64,000 bases of DNA from G965247775 sp965247775 (GTDB lineage Bacteria; Chloroflexota; Dehalococcoidia; Bin125). How positions within the stretch are numbered: position 1 is the first letter of the stretch; each line of letters begins with the position of its first letter. A program made the translations under genes and the position numbers. Shown here piece by piece: positions 44,518-52,076 of the stretch. The notes beneath the pieces are model-generated. The model was not told the origin of the DNA, ran no database searches, and saw only the letters and a program-made list of their open reading frames with translations. The stretch spans positions 1,054,001 through 1,118,000 of the forward strand of contig OZ252031.1 of NCBI GenBank assembly GCA_965247775.1, read 5' to 3'.

Positions 44518-45981
44518 ATGACCCGCGTCCTCCTGGTTTCCAGCTACGAGCAAGGGCGCCAGCCCCTCGGCCTCGCCTCCCCCGCCGCCGCACTGCGCGC
44601 CGCCGGCCACGAGGTCGACACCCTCGACCTCTCCCTGGACCCTCCCGACGCCGACACCATCCGTGCCGCGGACCTCATCGCCCTCTCCGTCCCCATGCAC
44701 ACGGCCGCCCGCCTCGCGCTGCGCCTGGCCGAGCGGCTGCGCGGCCTCGTCCCGGGCACGCCCCTGGTTCTCTACGGCCTCTACGCCTCGGAGATGGACG
44801 GGCAGGCGCAGGTGAGTGGTCTCATCGACGCGGTGGTTGGGGGTGAGTACGAAGGCCCCCTCGTCGCGCTGGCAGAGGCCGTTGCCGGCGGCGGCCCGCT
44901 CCCCGCCGCCCCCGGCGGCCAAGTCGATGCCGTCCCGGGCGCCGGGCCTCAGCCCCTCTTCCCCCGCGAGGCCATGCCCCTGCCCGACCGCGCCGGCCTG
45001 CCTTCGCTCGACCGCTACGCCCGCGCTACCGTTCTCGACCGCGAGGGCCGGCCCCAGGAACGCCTCACCGGCTACGTCGAGGCCAGCCGCGGCTGCGCCC
45101 ACCGCTGCCGCCATTGCCCCCTCACCCCGACCTACGCCGGCCGCCTGCGCCTCGTCCCGCCCGAACTCGTTCTCGCCGACATCGACGCACAGGTCCAGCT
45201 CGGCGCCCAGCACATCACCTTCGGCGACCCCGACTTCTTCAACGCCCTCCCCCACAGCACCCAGCTCCTGCGCATGCTGCGCCGCCGCCACCCGGACCTG
45301 ACCTACGACGTTACGATCAAGGTCGAGCACCTCCTCGAGCACCCCGACGCCGCCCGCGACCTCCCCCGCCTCGGCGTCGCCTGGGTCACCTCCGCCTTCG
45401 AATCCGTCGACGACGTTCTGCTCCAGCGCCTCGACAAGGGGCACACCCGTGCGGACATGGAAGCGGCGCTGGACCTCGCCGCCGCCGCGGGCCTCGTCCT
45501 CCGTCCCACTTGGCTCCCCTTCACTCCGTGGACCGTACTGCGCGACTTCGCCGCCATCCTCGACTTCATCGCCGCCCGCGGCCTGGTCCAGCATACCCAG
45601 CCGGTGCAGTACGCCCTGCGCTTGCTCCTCCCCCCCGGCTCCCCCCTGATCGACGACGCCCGCCGCGACGGCCACCTGCGCGACTTCGACCCCCAGGGCC
45701 TCACCTATGCCTGGACCAGCCCCGACCCCGCCGTAGACGCGCTGCAAGCGGAGATCGCGAACATCGTCGCCGGGCTCGCCTGCGCCCACGACGCGGCTAC
45801 GGACAACACCGCCGTCTTCAATCGGATCCGCGCTCTCACGGCGAAGGCGCTGGGTACCGCGCCCCCCGGCCCTGTCGAGGCGCCGCCGGGCCACGTCCCG
45901 GGCCTCAGCGAGGCCTGGTTCTGTTGAGCGGAGCCCACGGAGGAGCAGTTGGCTCCTTTGGATGCAGCCCTCTCCATCTGA
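44518..45981 (+). CDS. Radical SAM selenoprotein with B12-binding-type N-terminus and CUAEP tail (Sec470)
   Basis: The first 469 codons give a two-domain radical SAM protein: a Rossmann-like N-terminus as in cobalamin-binding enzymes (RVLLVSSYEQGRQPLGLASP, ADLIALSVPMHTAARLALR) and the radical SAM core with SRGCAHRCRHCPLTPTYAG, the CxxxCxxC cluster motif. The frame then reads GLSEAWFC, TGA (45925-45927), AEPTEEQLAPLDAALSI and TGA at 45979. If TGA is read as Sec, the tail is C-U-A-E-P, the signature of the radical SAM family that NCBI calls CUAEP/CCAEP-tail (from memory). A SECIS-like hairpin follows. Conventional callers would stop at 45927 and lose the tail. Substrate unknown. Confidence 0.82.
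45939..45959 (+). promoter_or_regulatory. SECIS-like hairpin of the CUAEP radical SAM gene
   Basis: AGGAGC (45941-45946) pairs with GCTCCT (45952-45957) around the loop AGUUG; two G-U pairs extend the stem to 45939-45959. The G at the second loop position is at +21 after the UGA, the same distance as in the small selenoprotein gene. A guanine in the first two loop bases is the known bacterial SECIS requirement. Confidence 0.6.
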
Positions 45982-46060
45982 ACCCCCCGCCCCCTCCCCC
46001 CTAACTCCCGCCCCTGGCACACTCCCCTCGACGACCCCGCCCTCGACGGAACGAGCCCCC

Positions 46061-46795
46061 ATGCGCATGTCCTTCCTCGCCCCGCCCCTCCTCCTCGTCG
46101 CCGCCATCGCCCTGGCCGCTTGTGGCGGCGGTGACGACGACGCCGGCGCCACCCGCATCGCCGAGTTCGCCCTCCTCCAACTCGACGAACTGCCCGGTGA
46201 CGGCTGGGTGCAGGGGCCCGACGAGGAGCGGGACGACGACGAGGACGCGGCCGGCCTCCTCGCCGCCCCCGCCTGCCGCAGTCTGCGCGCAGTCACCGAG
46301 ACCTTCGGCGCTGACGGCGCCGATCCCCAGGCCGAGCGCTCCCGCGGATTCCAGCGCGCTGTCGGTCTGAATTTCGTGCAGCTCGGGGCCGAGGTCTCCG
46401 TCTACGCCGACCCCGTCGACTTTGCCGCCGGTGAGGCCGCCGCCCGCCGCCTCCTCACGGACTCCGGGGTCGTGGAGGACTGCTTCCGCGATGGCATCCA
46501 GATGGCCTTCGCCCAGCCCGACGCTCCGCCCGTGACCCTCAAATCCGTCGAGATCATCGATATCGTCCCCGTCATCGAGGACAGCTTCGCCTTCGCCGTC
46601 GGCATCGAAACGGAGGCCTCCACCGAGGGCCTGACCATCCCCCTGCGCATCACCTTCCAGGTCCACGAGATCGTGCGCGGCCGGCTCGTCGGCCAGCTCG
46701 AAGTCGAGCAGGTCAACACCGACGACCTCAACGCCGAGTTGCCCGCCCTCGCCCGCGCCTTCGCGGCCCGCTTACTCGTCGCCCAGACGGAGTAG
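46061..46795 (+). CDS. Hypothetical lipoprotein
   Basis: 244 residues. Signal peptide RMSFLAPPLLLVAAIALAAC with lipobox A-L-A-A-C, then GGGDDD. The mature part is a mixed alpha/beta domain: LDELPGDGWVQG, CRSLRAVTETFGADG, FVQLGAEVSVYADPVDFAAG, VEDCFRDGIQMAF and a C-terminal strand-rich part ending LARAFAARLLVAQTE. Two Cys (in PACRSL and VEDCF) could form a disulfide. It resembles the generic DUF lipoproteins of Chloroflexota with Leu/Pro-Gly-Asp-Gly-Trp start motifs. Starts 80 bases after the radical SAM tail, so perhaps co-transcribed. Confidence 0.65.
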   Translation: MRMSFLAPPLLLVAAIALAACGGGDDDAGATRIAEFALLQLDELPGDGWVQGPDEERDDDEDAAGLLAAPACRSLRAVTETFGADGADPQAERSRGFQRAVGLNFVQLGAEVSVYADPVDFAAGEAAARRLLTDSGVVEDCFRDGIQMAFAQPDAPPVTLKSVEIIDIVPVIEDSFAFAVGIETEASTEGLTIPLRITFQVHEIVRGRLVGQLEVEQVNTDDLNAELPALARAFAARLLVAQTE

Positions 46796-46801
46796 CCCCG
46801 C

Positions 46802-48112
46802 CTAATCCTCCGGCGGCACCGGCTCCAGTTCGAAGCGCAGGCAGGCATGCGCCGCGCGCAACGCCGCCTCCACCGTCTCCGGCCGCTCCGCCCGCGCGAA
46901 GATGAAGCCCGGGTAGGCGCCCCCCTCCGGCAGCGGGACCAACAGCGACCCCAGCGGCAGCGACAGCACCACCTCCGTCACCTGCGGCACGGCCCGGGCC
47001 GCCTCCAGCCCCGTCACCGCCAGCAGCCGCCCCGGTCCCGGCGTGGGAATCATCATCACCCCGCTCGCCGCCTCCTCTCGCTCCAGCCCTTCCAGCGGCA
47101 GCCCTGCCGCCTGCCGCAGCACGATCTCCTCCAGCGACGCCCCCTCCCCTGATCCCAGGCCCTCGGCCGCGCCGAAACGTAGCGCCCGCGCGCAATGCCC
47201 GCCGATCGTCCGCGCCGCGATGTCGATCGGCCACAGTCCCTCCGCGTTCAGCCGCATCTCCACGTGCACCGGCCCCATCCGGATTCCCAGCGCCCCCAAC
47301 GCCCGCTCTGCTACCGCCCACGCCTGGCGCTGCCGCTCCGCCCCCAGCCGCGACGGCGTCACGTAGATCGTCTCCTCGAACGTCGGCCCCTCCAGCGGAT
47401 CCGGCTTGTCGAAGATCGCCAGCACGTGCAGCGACCCCTTCCGCAGCAGCCCCTCCAGCGCGATCTCGTCCCCAGGGATGTAGCCCTCCACCAGGTACTG
47501 CGACGCCGTCTCGCCGCACTCCGCCGCCACTGCCGGCCGCGCCAGCAGCCGCCCGAGGCGCTCCACCGCCGCCACGAACGCCGCCGCGTCGTCGGCCCGC
47601 ATCACCCCCCGGCTCCCCGCCAGCGACAGCGGCTTCACCACCACCGGGAAGGCCAGCTCCCGCGCGATCGCGGCGGCCTCCTCGTTGAAGCGGCACAGCC
47701 GGTACGCCGGCGACGCCAGCCCGCGCGCTTCCGTCGACGCCGCTCCAGGCGGCCGTGCACTCTCTTCTGAGAGCAGGCGTCGCAACTCCGCCTTGTTCCG
47801 CGTCGCTGCTACCGCCGCGGGCGGGTTGCCCGGCAGCCGCAGCAGCTCCGAGGCCCGAGCCGCGAGCAGCGCGCCGCCGTCGTCCACGGCCAGCACCGCG
47901 TCCATTGGGTGCCCATCCGCGTAGCGCGCGATCGTCTCCGCCCCCGCCGCTGGGTCGCGGAAGCTCGCCCTCAACGATCGTTCCGGAAAAGCGTCCAGCG
48001 GCTGCCCCTGCTCCGACGCCACCGCCACGTCCAGCCCCAGGCGCTCCGCCGCTGCCAGGAAGTCGCCCGCCCGGTACGTCGATGTCGGGATCAGCAGCAG
48101 AACGCGCGGCAT
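46802..48112 (-). CDS. ATP-grasp ligase domain protein
   Basis: 436 residues. N-terminal Rossmann-like part MPRVLLLIPTSTYRAGDFLA, then an ATP-grasp core: FPVVVKPLSLAGSRGVMRAD (nucleotide lid and Lys pair), QYLVEGYIPGDEIALEGLL and VHVEMRLNAEGLWPIDIAARTIGG with the metal-binding E/N residues. The family ligates an acyl phosphate to an amine or thiol; this layout is like carnosine-synthase/biotin-carboxylase-like ATP-grasp enzymes. Substrates unknown. It converges on the lipoprotein gene (stops 6 bases apart). A possible partner of the radical SAM selenoprotein. Confidence 0.8.
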   Translation of the reverse strand: MPRVLLLIPTSTYRAGDFLAAAERLGLDVAVASEQGQPLDAFPERSLRASFRDPAAGAETIARYADGHPMDAVLAVDDGGALLAARASELLRLPGNPPAAVAATRNKAELRRLLSEESARPPGAASTEARGLASPAYRLCRFNEEAAAIARELAFPVVVKPLSLAGSRGVMRADDAAAFVAAVERLGRLLARPAVAAECGETASQYLVEGYIPGDEIALEGLLRKGSLHVLAIFDKPDPLEGPTFEETIYVTPSRLGAERQRQAWAVAERALGALGIRMGPVHVEMRLNAEGLWPIDIAARTIGGHCARALRFGAAEGLGSGEGASLEEIVLRQAAGLPLEGLEREEAASGVMMIPTPGPGRLLAVTGLEAARAVPQVTEVVLSLPLGSLLVPLPEGGAYPGFIFARAERPETVEAALRAAHACLRFELEPVPPED

Positions 48113-48206
48113 CAGCACAAGCCTTCACGGGGTCTCGGCTCAGGCTAGGAGAACCCGAACTTGCCACCCTGGATGGGCGCGGCTCGCCTCGGCGGTCAGC
48201 GTCACC

Positions 48207-48865
48207 TTAGCTGATGGGACGTCCCCCCACCGCCGTGGCTGCCTCCAAGAGCCTGCCGACATCGCTAGGTGTGCCACCCACACTAAGTTCGGTCTCTGGG
48301 CGAGATGAGAATTCTTTCGCGCCAAGCGCTGGTAGGTTCTCGATCACTCGTTGCAGTATTTCGACGACACGGGGCGCTGATTCATCCAGATCCACGTCCG
48401 CCAACTCTCGTCCCCGCGCCGAGTCCCCTAAGTGACCACCTTGGGCTTGCACAGGAGAGTCGTCAGGACATGAAGGAGCCATCTCACTGCTACCGCTGAC
48501 GACCTTGATCTCGTTCTGTCGGAGGATGCGGAGGGCGTAGTCGTTCCCAGCCCGCGTGTTCCGCCAGCGTCCCCTCTTCGGATTCTCCCACAGCCGGTCG
48601 GCGTCCCTGAGGGCACCACTCCGCACGGCTCGGGTTTCGCGATTGAAATAGAAGCGCACGGCGGACGCCTGGAAGTCCATGTATCTGTCCGGCGTAAGGC
48701 TGGACCGCGTCGCAGGTGGAAACATCTGGCGAAGGTCAGCCTCGATGCCCTCCAGGTGCTGCATCGAGAGTGGCTTGGCCGAGCGCAAGAGCATGGTCAC
48801 CAGTAGCCTTTCCTCGTTCGTCGCCCGGGTCATCGCTTGGAAGATCGTCCTCTGTGCAAGATTCG
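48207..48865 (-). pseudogene. Gene interrupted by the IS1595-family element (3' main part)
   Basis: The main 3' part of a gene of unknown function. Continuing past its in-frame ATG at 48833 (M-T-R-A-T-N-E-E-R), the frame reads back through the 8-base target duplication and resumes after the element at 51441 in the same frame. The protein is basic and helical at the N-terminus (LLVTMLLRSAKPLSMQHLEG), with SSLTPDRYMDFQASAVRFYF and a region rich in Asp/Glu near the C-terminus (SARGRELADVDLDESAPRVV). From ATG 48833 a truncated 208-residue protein might still be made. A+T-rich for this genome. Confidence 0.75.
48858..48865. repeat. Left 8-bp target site duplication (AAGATTCG)
   Basis: Direct repeat AAGATTCG immediately outside the left inverted repeat; an identical copy follows the right end at 51441-51448. 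Eight bases is the IS1595-family target duplication length. Confidence 0.9.
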
Positions 48866-48889
48866 GGGGCTTATATAGGCTAGTGCCCA
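48866..48889. repeat. Left terminal inverted repeat (24 bp)
   Basis: Starts GGGGCTTATATAGG; its 24 bases are the exact reverse complement of 51417-51440. Outward-facing GG ends are typical of IS1595-family elements. Confidence 0.92.
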
Positions 48890-48958
48890 AGTCAGAACGC
48901 CAGTTCGCGTTGCCCATTGCTGCGCCATCAGCCTACGATGCGCCATCGGGGGGACACG

Positions 48959-49054
48959 ATGCCAGAGAAAGACATACGGATTCCCACCACGCCCCAAGCC
49001 CTGATCCGGGCCGTCCTGCGGGGCGGCGGCGTCAAGCCGAAGCCGAAGAGCTAG
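48959..49054 (+). CDS. Tiny ORF inside the IS1595 element
   Basis: 31 residues, MPEKDIRIPTTPQALIRAVL then RGGGVKPKPKS. A strong GGGGGGAC lies 5 bases before the ATG. Its stop overlaps the transposase stop, the two being convergent. The C-terminal GGGVKPKPK resembles short basic tails of small phage/IS-associated proteins. It has no homology I can name; it may be a real small protein or part of the element's 3' non-coding end. Confidence 0.45.
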   Translation: MPEKDIRIPTTPQALIRAVLRGGGVKPKPKS

Positions 49055-49974
49055 GCGATCAGGTCGGCGTAGCGCAGCCGCTTCCCCACCATCCCCCGCA
49101 CGATCGCTCGGAGCTGATCGATGGTGTCGAGCGGGCGGGCGTTGTGGCGGCCCGCGAACTCCCCGACGTAGCGATCCAAGTGTTTCCCGCTCATCTGGTG
49201 ATAGGTGCCGTGATAGCCGCGCTTGAGCATCGACCAAAAGCTCTCGATGCCGTTCGTGTGCGCTTGCCCATCAACGTACTCCCCGACCGTGTGCTTGACC
49301 GTCGCGTGCCGGGGAAGGCCCGCGTAGGACGGGTGATCGTCGGTGTAGACGGTGGCGAGCCAGTCGGTCCGATCAGCGACGAACCGCTTGAGCGTCCGCG
49401 CGTCGGTGCTGGCGACCACGGCGGCCGAGACGCGGCCCGTGGCGCGATCCTTCACGCCCGCCACCGTGGTCTTGCCAAGCGGCCAGTCCTCATGCAACCG
49501 CTTGCTCGCATGCTTGTTGCGCTCAACTCCGCCGATCATCGTCTCATCGGCTTCCACCGGTCCCGAGAACGGCTCGCCCTTGTCGTCCCACGCCTCGCGC
49601 AAGCGGTGCGCGAGATACCACGCGGTTTTCTGGGTGATGCCCAGGTCACGGTGGAGCTTCATCGAACTCACGCCCTTGAGGTTCGTGGTCAGCAGGTAGG
49701 CGGCCAGCGCCCAAGTCTGGCAGCCGAGGTTAGACGCTTCCATGACGGTCCCCGTCTTGGCCGAGAAGCGCTTGCGGCAGCCCCGGCAGCGGTAGGGCAT
49801 GGTCGGATGCTTCGCGCCGCTCTGCACGCGCTCGGAGCCGCAGTAGGGGCAGCGCGGGCCGTCCGGCCAGCGCTCATCCGCGAAGAACGCGGCCGCCGTG
49901 CTGTCGTCGGGGAACAGCTGCAAGAGCTCCGGCAGGGTGATCCCGTCCCGCTCCGCCTTCCCTGGTCCTGCCAT
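49051..49974 (-). CDS. IS1595-family transposase
   Basis: 307 residues. N-terminal zinc ribbon with two CxxC-type pairs (RCPYCGSERVQ and YRCRGCRKRF), a helix-turn-helix region (KLHRDLGITQKTAWYLAHRL), and the DDE core: VEADETMIGG, VYTDDHPSYAGL and HTNGIESFWSMLKRGYHGTY with the catalytic Glu. Complete and without frameshift. The start is 32 bases from the divergent methyltransferase start region. Confidence 0.95.
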   Translation of the reverse strand: MAGPGKAERDGITLPELLQLFPDDSTAAAFFADERWPDGPRCPYCGSERVQSGAKHPTMPYRCRGCRKRFSAKTGTVMEASNLGCQTWALAAYLLTTNLKGVSSMKLHRDLGITQKTAWYLAHRLREAWDDKGEPFSGPVEADETMIGGVERNKHASKRLHEDWPLGKTTVAGVKDRATGRVSAAVVASTDARTLKRFVADRTDWLATVYTDDHPSYAGLPRHATVKHTVGEYVDGQAHTNGIESFWSMLKRGYHGTYHQMSGKHLDRYVGEFAGRHNARPLDTIDQLRAIVRGMVGKRLRYADLIA

Positions 49975-50006
49975 GATCCCCGCCTCTCTATGGGTACTAT
50001 CCTACC

Positions 50007-51426
50007 ATGAGCGAGGGGGGGGGGTGCAAGGCCCAACTTCGTCAACCGGACCCTCTGGACGGGCGACAACCTCGACATTCTGCGCGGACTGAACAGCGCC
50101 AGCGTGGACCTGATCTACCTCGACCCACCGTTCAACTCGAAGCGAACCTATGAGGCACCGATCGGGAGCAAGGCGGCGGGGGCCGCGTTCAAGGACACCT
50201 GGCACCTGAGCGACCTGAACGTGGCCTGGATGGGCCTCATCGCCGACGAGCAGCCCGCCATCGCCACCCTGCTGGATGCCGCGGGTCAGACGCACTCCAA
50301 GGGGATGCAGTCCTACCTCACGATGATGGCCGTGCGGCTGTTGGAGCTGCGGCGCGTGCTCAAGGACACCGGCAGCCTCTACCTCCACTGCGATCCGGTG
50401 GCCGATAGCTACCTGCGTCTCCTCTTGGATGCGGTGTTCGGGCAGCGGAACTTCAGGAACGCGATCACTTGGCAACGATCGCCCGCGCACAGCGACGCGC
50501 GCGGATACGGTGCCAACACCGACACGATCCTGTTCTACACGGCCAGCAACCGTTTCGCGTGGAATGCTCAGCACCAGCAATACAGCGAGCAGTACCTCAA
50601 GCGGTTTCGGCGCAAAGACGCGGCCGGGCGGGCATGGACGGACGACAACCTGACCGCGAAGGGGCTGGCGGGCGGCGGCTACGAGTATGCCTACAAAGGC
50701 GCGACCTCCCTCTGGCGCGTTCCGTTGGAGACGATGGAACAGTTGGACGTGGAGGGGCGGCTGCATTTCACCCAGACCGGCGCCATCCGTCGCAAGCGCT
50801 TCCTGGACGAGCTGCCCGGACGGCCCGTGCAAGCTCTCTGGACCGACATCCCCCTGATCAACTCGCAGTCCATGGAGCGCGTGGGCTACCCGACGCAGAA
50901 GCCCATCGCCCTCCTGGAGCGCATCATCCGCGCCTCATCCAACGAGGGGGACGTGGTGCTGGACCCGTTCGCGGGCTGCGCGACGGCCTGTGTGGCCGCC
51001 GAGCGCCTGGGCCGGCAGTGGGTCGGTATCGACCTCTCCCCCAAGGCGGTAGAGCTGGTGCGGTATCGCCTCGCGCGGCAGGAGTCGCGCGGAGGCAACC
51101 GGCCGTCGGAACCCGGAGAGATGATCGCGCTCTGGTCACAGATGGTCACGGACCGGACGGACATCCCTCGCCGCACCGACATCGACGCGCCCAAGAACTA
51201 CCGCCAGAACAAGCACGTCCTCTACGGCCAGCAGGAAGGCCGCTGCGGAGGCTGCGCGATGGACTTCCCGTTCAAGATCATGGAAGTGGATCACGTTGTG
51301 CCACAATCAAAGGGCGGCGGGAACCACCTCGGGAATCTGCAGCTCCTCTGCGGCCACTGCAACAAGGTTAAGGGGGACAAGCCGATGGAGCATCTGGTTG
51401 CAGAGCTAACAGCCGCTGGGCACTAG
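50007..51426 (+). CDS. Phase-variable DNA methyltransferase fused to an HNH nuclease domain
   Basis: Body: NFVNRTLWTGDNLDILRG (motif X-like start), DLIYLDPPFNSKRTYEAPIG with DPPF motif IV, then GYPTQKPIALLERIIRASS and FAGCATACVAAERLG with motif I, ordered as in beta-class amino-methylases. The C-terminal ~75 residues are an HNH domain: GRCGGCAMDFPFKIMEVDHV, and LLCGHCNKVKGDKPM, with two CxxC pairs and the His. The ATG at 50007 is one frame away from the body because of ten Gs at 50015-50024; with nine Gs the protein reads M-S-E-G-G-G-A-R-P-N-F-V-N. No alternative start in the body frame exists upstream of GTG 50104, which would remove the first strand. As sequenced it is OFF. Confidence 0.78.
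50015..50024 (+). repeat. G10 homopolymer at the start of the methyltransferase gene
   Basis: Ten consecutive G residues in codons 3-6 of the presumed reading frame. Poly-G tracts of this length are classic phase-variation switches for R-M and surface genes. Confidence 0.75.
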
Positions 51427-51440
51427 CCTATATAAGCCCC
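51417..51440. repeat. Right terminal inverted repeat (24 bp)
   Basis: Exact reverse complement of the left end (48866-48889). The methyltransferase stop codon lies within it. Confidence 0.92.
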
Positions 51441-51448
51441 AAGATTCG
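51441..51448. repeat. Right 8-bp target site duplication (AAGATTCG)
   Basis: Identical to 48858-48865, directly outside the right inverted repeat. Confidence 0.9.
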
Positions 51449-51485
51449 GCTGTTCGCCGTACGGGCAAAGCTCGATGGTGTACAT
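51441..51485 (-). pseudogene. 5' fragment of the gene interrupted by the IS element
   Basis: On the minus strand an excellent ribosome site (GAAGGAGG) precedes ATG at 51485-51483, which reads MYTIELCPYGEQPNL up to the element. Joining to 48857 after removing the element and one target copy restores ...PNLAQRTIFQAMTRATNEER without a stop. So the original gene was about 225 codons and is split after codon 15. The first copy of the 8-base target is 51441-51448. Confidence 0.75.
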
Positions 51486-51566
51486 ATGGGGCCTCCTTCG
51501 CACCCATTACAGCATGCATCGCATCGCATCTTTATCTGACAGGGCTGTCCGTTCTCTCCTTACCCC

Positions 51567-51597
51567 TTGACCTTCCAGTGCATGGGAAGGTTTATCG
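51567..51597 (+). promoter_or_regulatory. MerR/CueR-type promoter-operator
   Basis: TTGACC (51567-51572) and TTATCG (51592-51597) are separated by 19 bases, longer than a normal spacer, and the spacer region carries a perfect inverted repeat ACCTTCC (51570-51576) / GGAAGGT (51585-51591), as in CueR/ZntR-controlled copper or zinc promoters. It lies just upstream of the MerR gene and the P-type ATPase, so it most likely drives both. Confidence 0.72.
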
Positions 51598-51625
51598 TGA
51601 CGACACGGCAGGGAAGGAGCCCCGC

Positions 51626-52066
51626 ATGCGTATCGGAGCACTCGCCAAGCGCAGCGGCGTCCCCGCCAAAACCATCCGCTACTACGAGGCCACCGGCCTC
51701 CTGCCCGACCCCCAGCGCGAGGCCTCCGGCTACCGCGCCTACGACGAGCGCGACGTCGAGCGCCTGGACTTCGTCGCCAAGGCCAAGACCCTCGGCTTCT
51801 CCCTCGCCGAGATCGGCGACGTTCTCCGCGCCTCCGATGCGGACACCGTCAACTGCGACCACGTCCTCACGCTCCTGCGCGCCAAGTGCGACAAGATCGA
51901 CGCCTGGGTCCGTGAAGCGCAGGCGCTCCGCGACGTGCTGGAGCGCACCATCGCCTACAGCAGCGAGCGCGTTGCGGCCGAGCGCAGCAGCGGCCACTAC
52001 CGCTGCCCCGTCATCGAGCGCGGCCTGCATGAGCGCGCCGTCCTCGCCGGCGGCGCCGCATCCTGA
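51626..52066 (+). CDS. MerR-family metal-responsive regulator
   Basis: 146 residues. Winged-helix start MRIGALAKRSGVPAKTIRYY EATGLLP with GYRAYDERDVERL, then the dimerisation helix and C-terminal metal part with Cys in VNCDHVLTL, AKCDKID and YRCPVIERGLHE. Cys spacing is closer to ZntR/CadR-like proteins than to CueR, so the metal (copper or other) is uncertain, but the adjacent ATPase has Cu-type HMA motifs. AAGGAG lies 7 bases before ATG 51626. Activates transcription by twisting its overlong spacer promoter. Confidence 0.87.
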   Translation: MRIGALAKRSGVPAKTIRYYEATGLLPDPQREASGYRAYDERDVERLDFVAKAKTLGFSLAEIGDVLRASDADTVNCDHVLTLLRAKCDKIDAWVREAQALRDVLERTIAYSSERVAAERSSGHYRCPVIERGLHERAVLAGGAAS

Positions 52067-52076
52067 AGGAGGTCTC

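Larger units (their letters stand above)
48866..51440. mobile_element. Complete IS1595-family transposon carrying a methyltransferase-HNH passenger gene
   Basis: 2575 bp bounded by 24-bp perfect inverted repeats and flanked by 8-bp perfect direct repeats. It encodes an IS1595-type transposase (minus), a DNA methyltransferase-HNH fusion (plus) and a 31-codon ORF (plus). Perfect ends and target duplication suggest recent movement. Some IS1595-family elements are known to carry passenger genes, so the arrangement fits, but I do not recall a described element with this cargo. The methylase stop codon lies inside the right inverted repeat. Confidence 0.93.
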
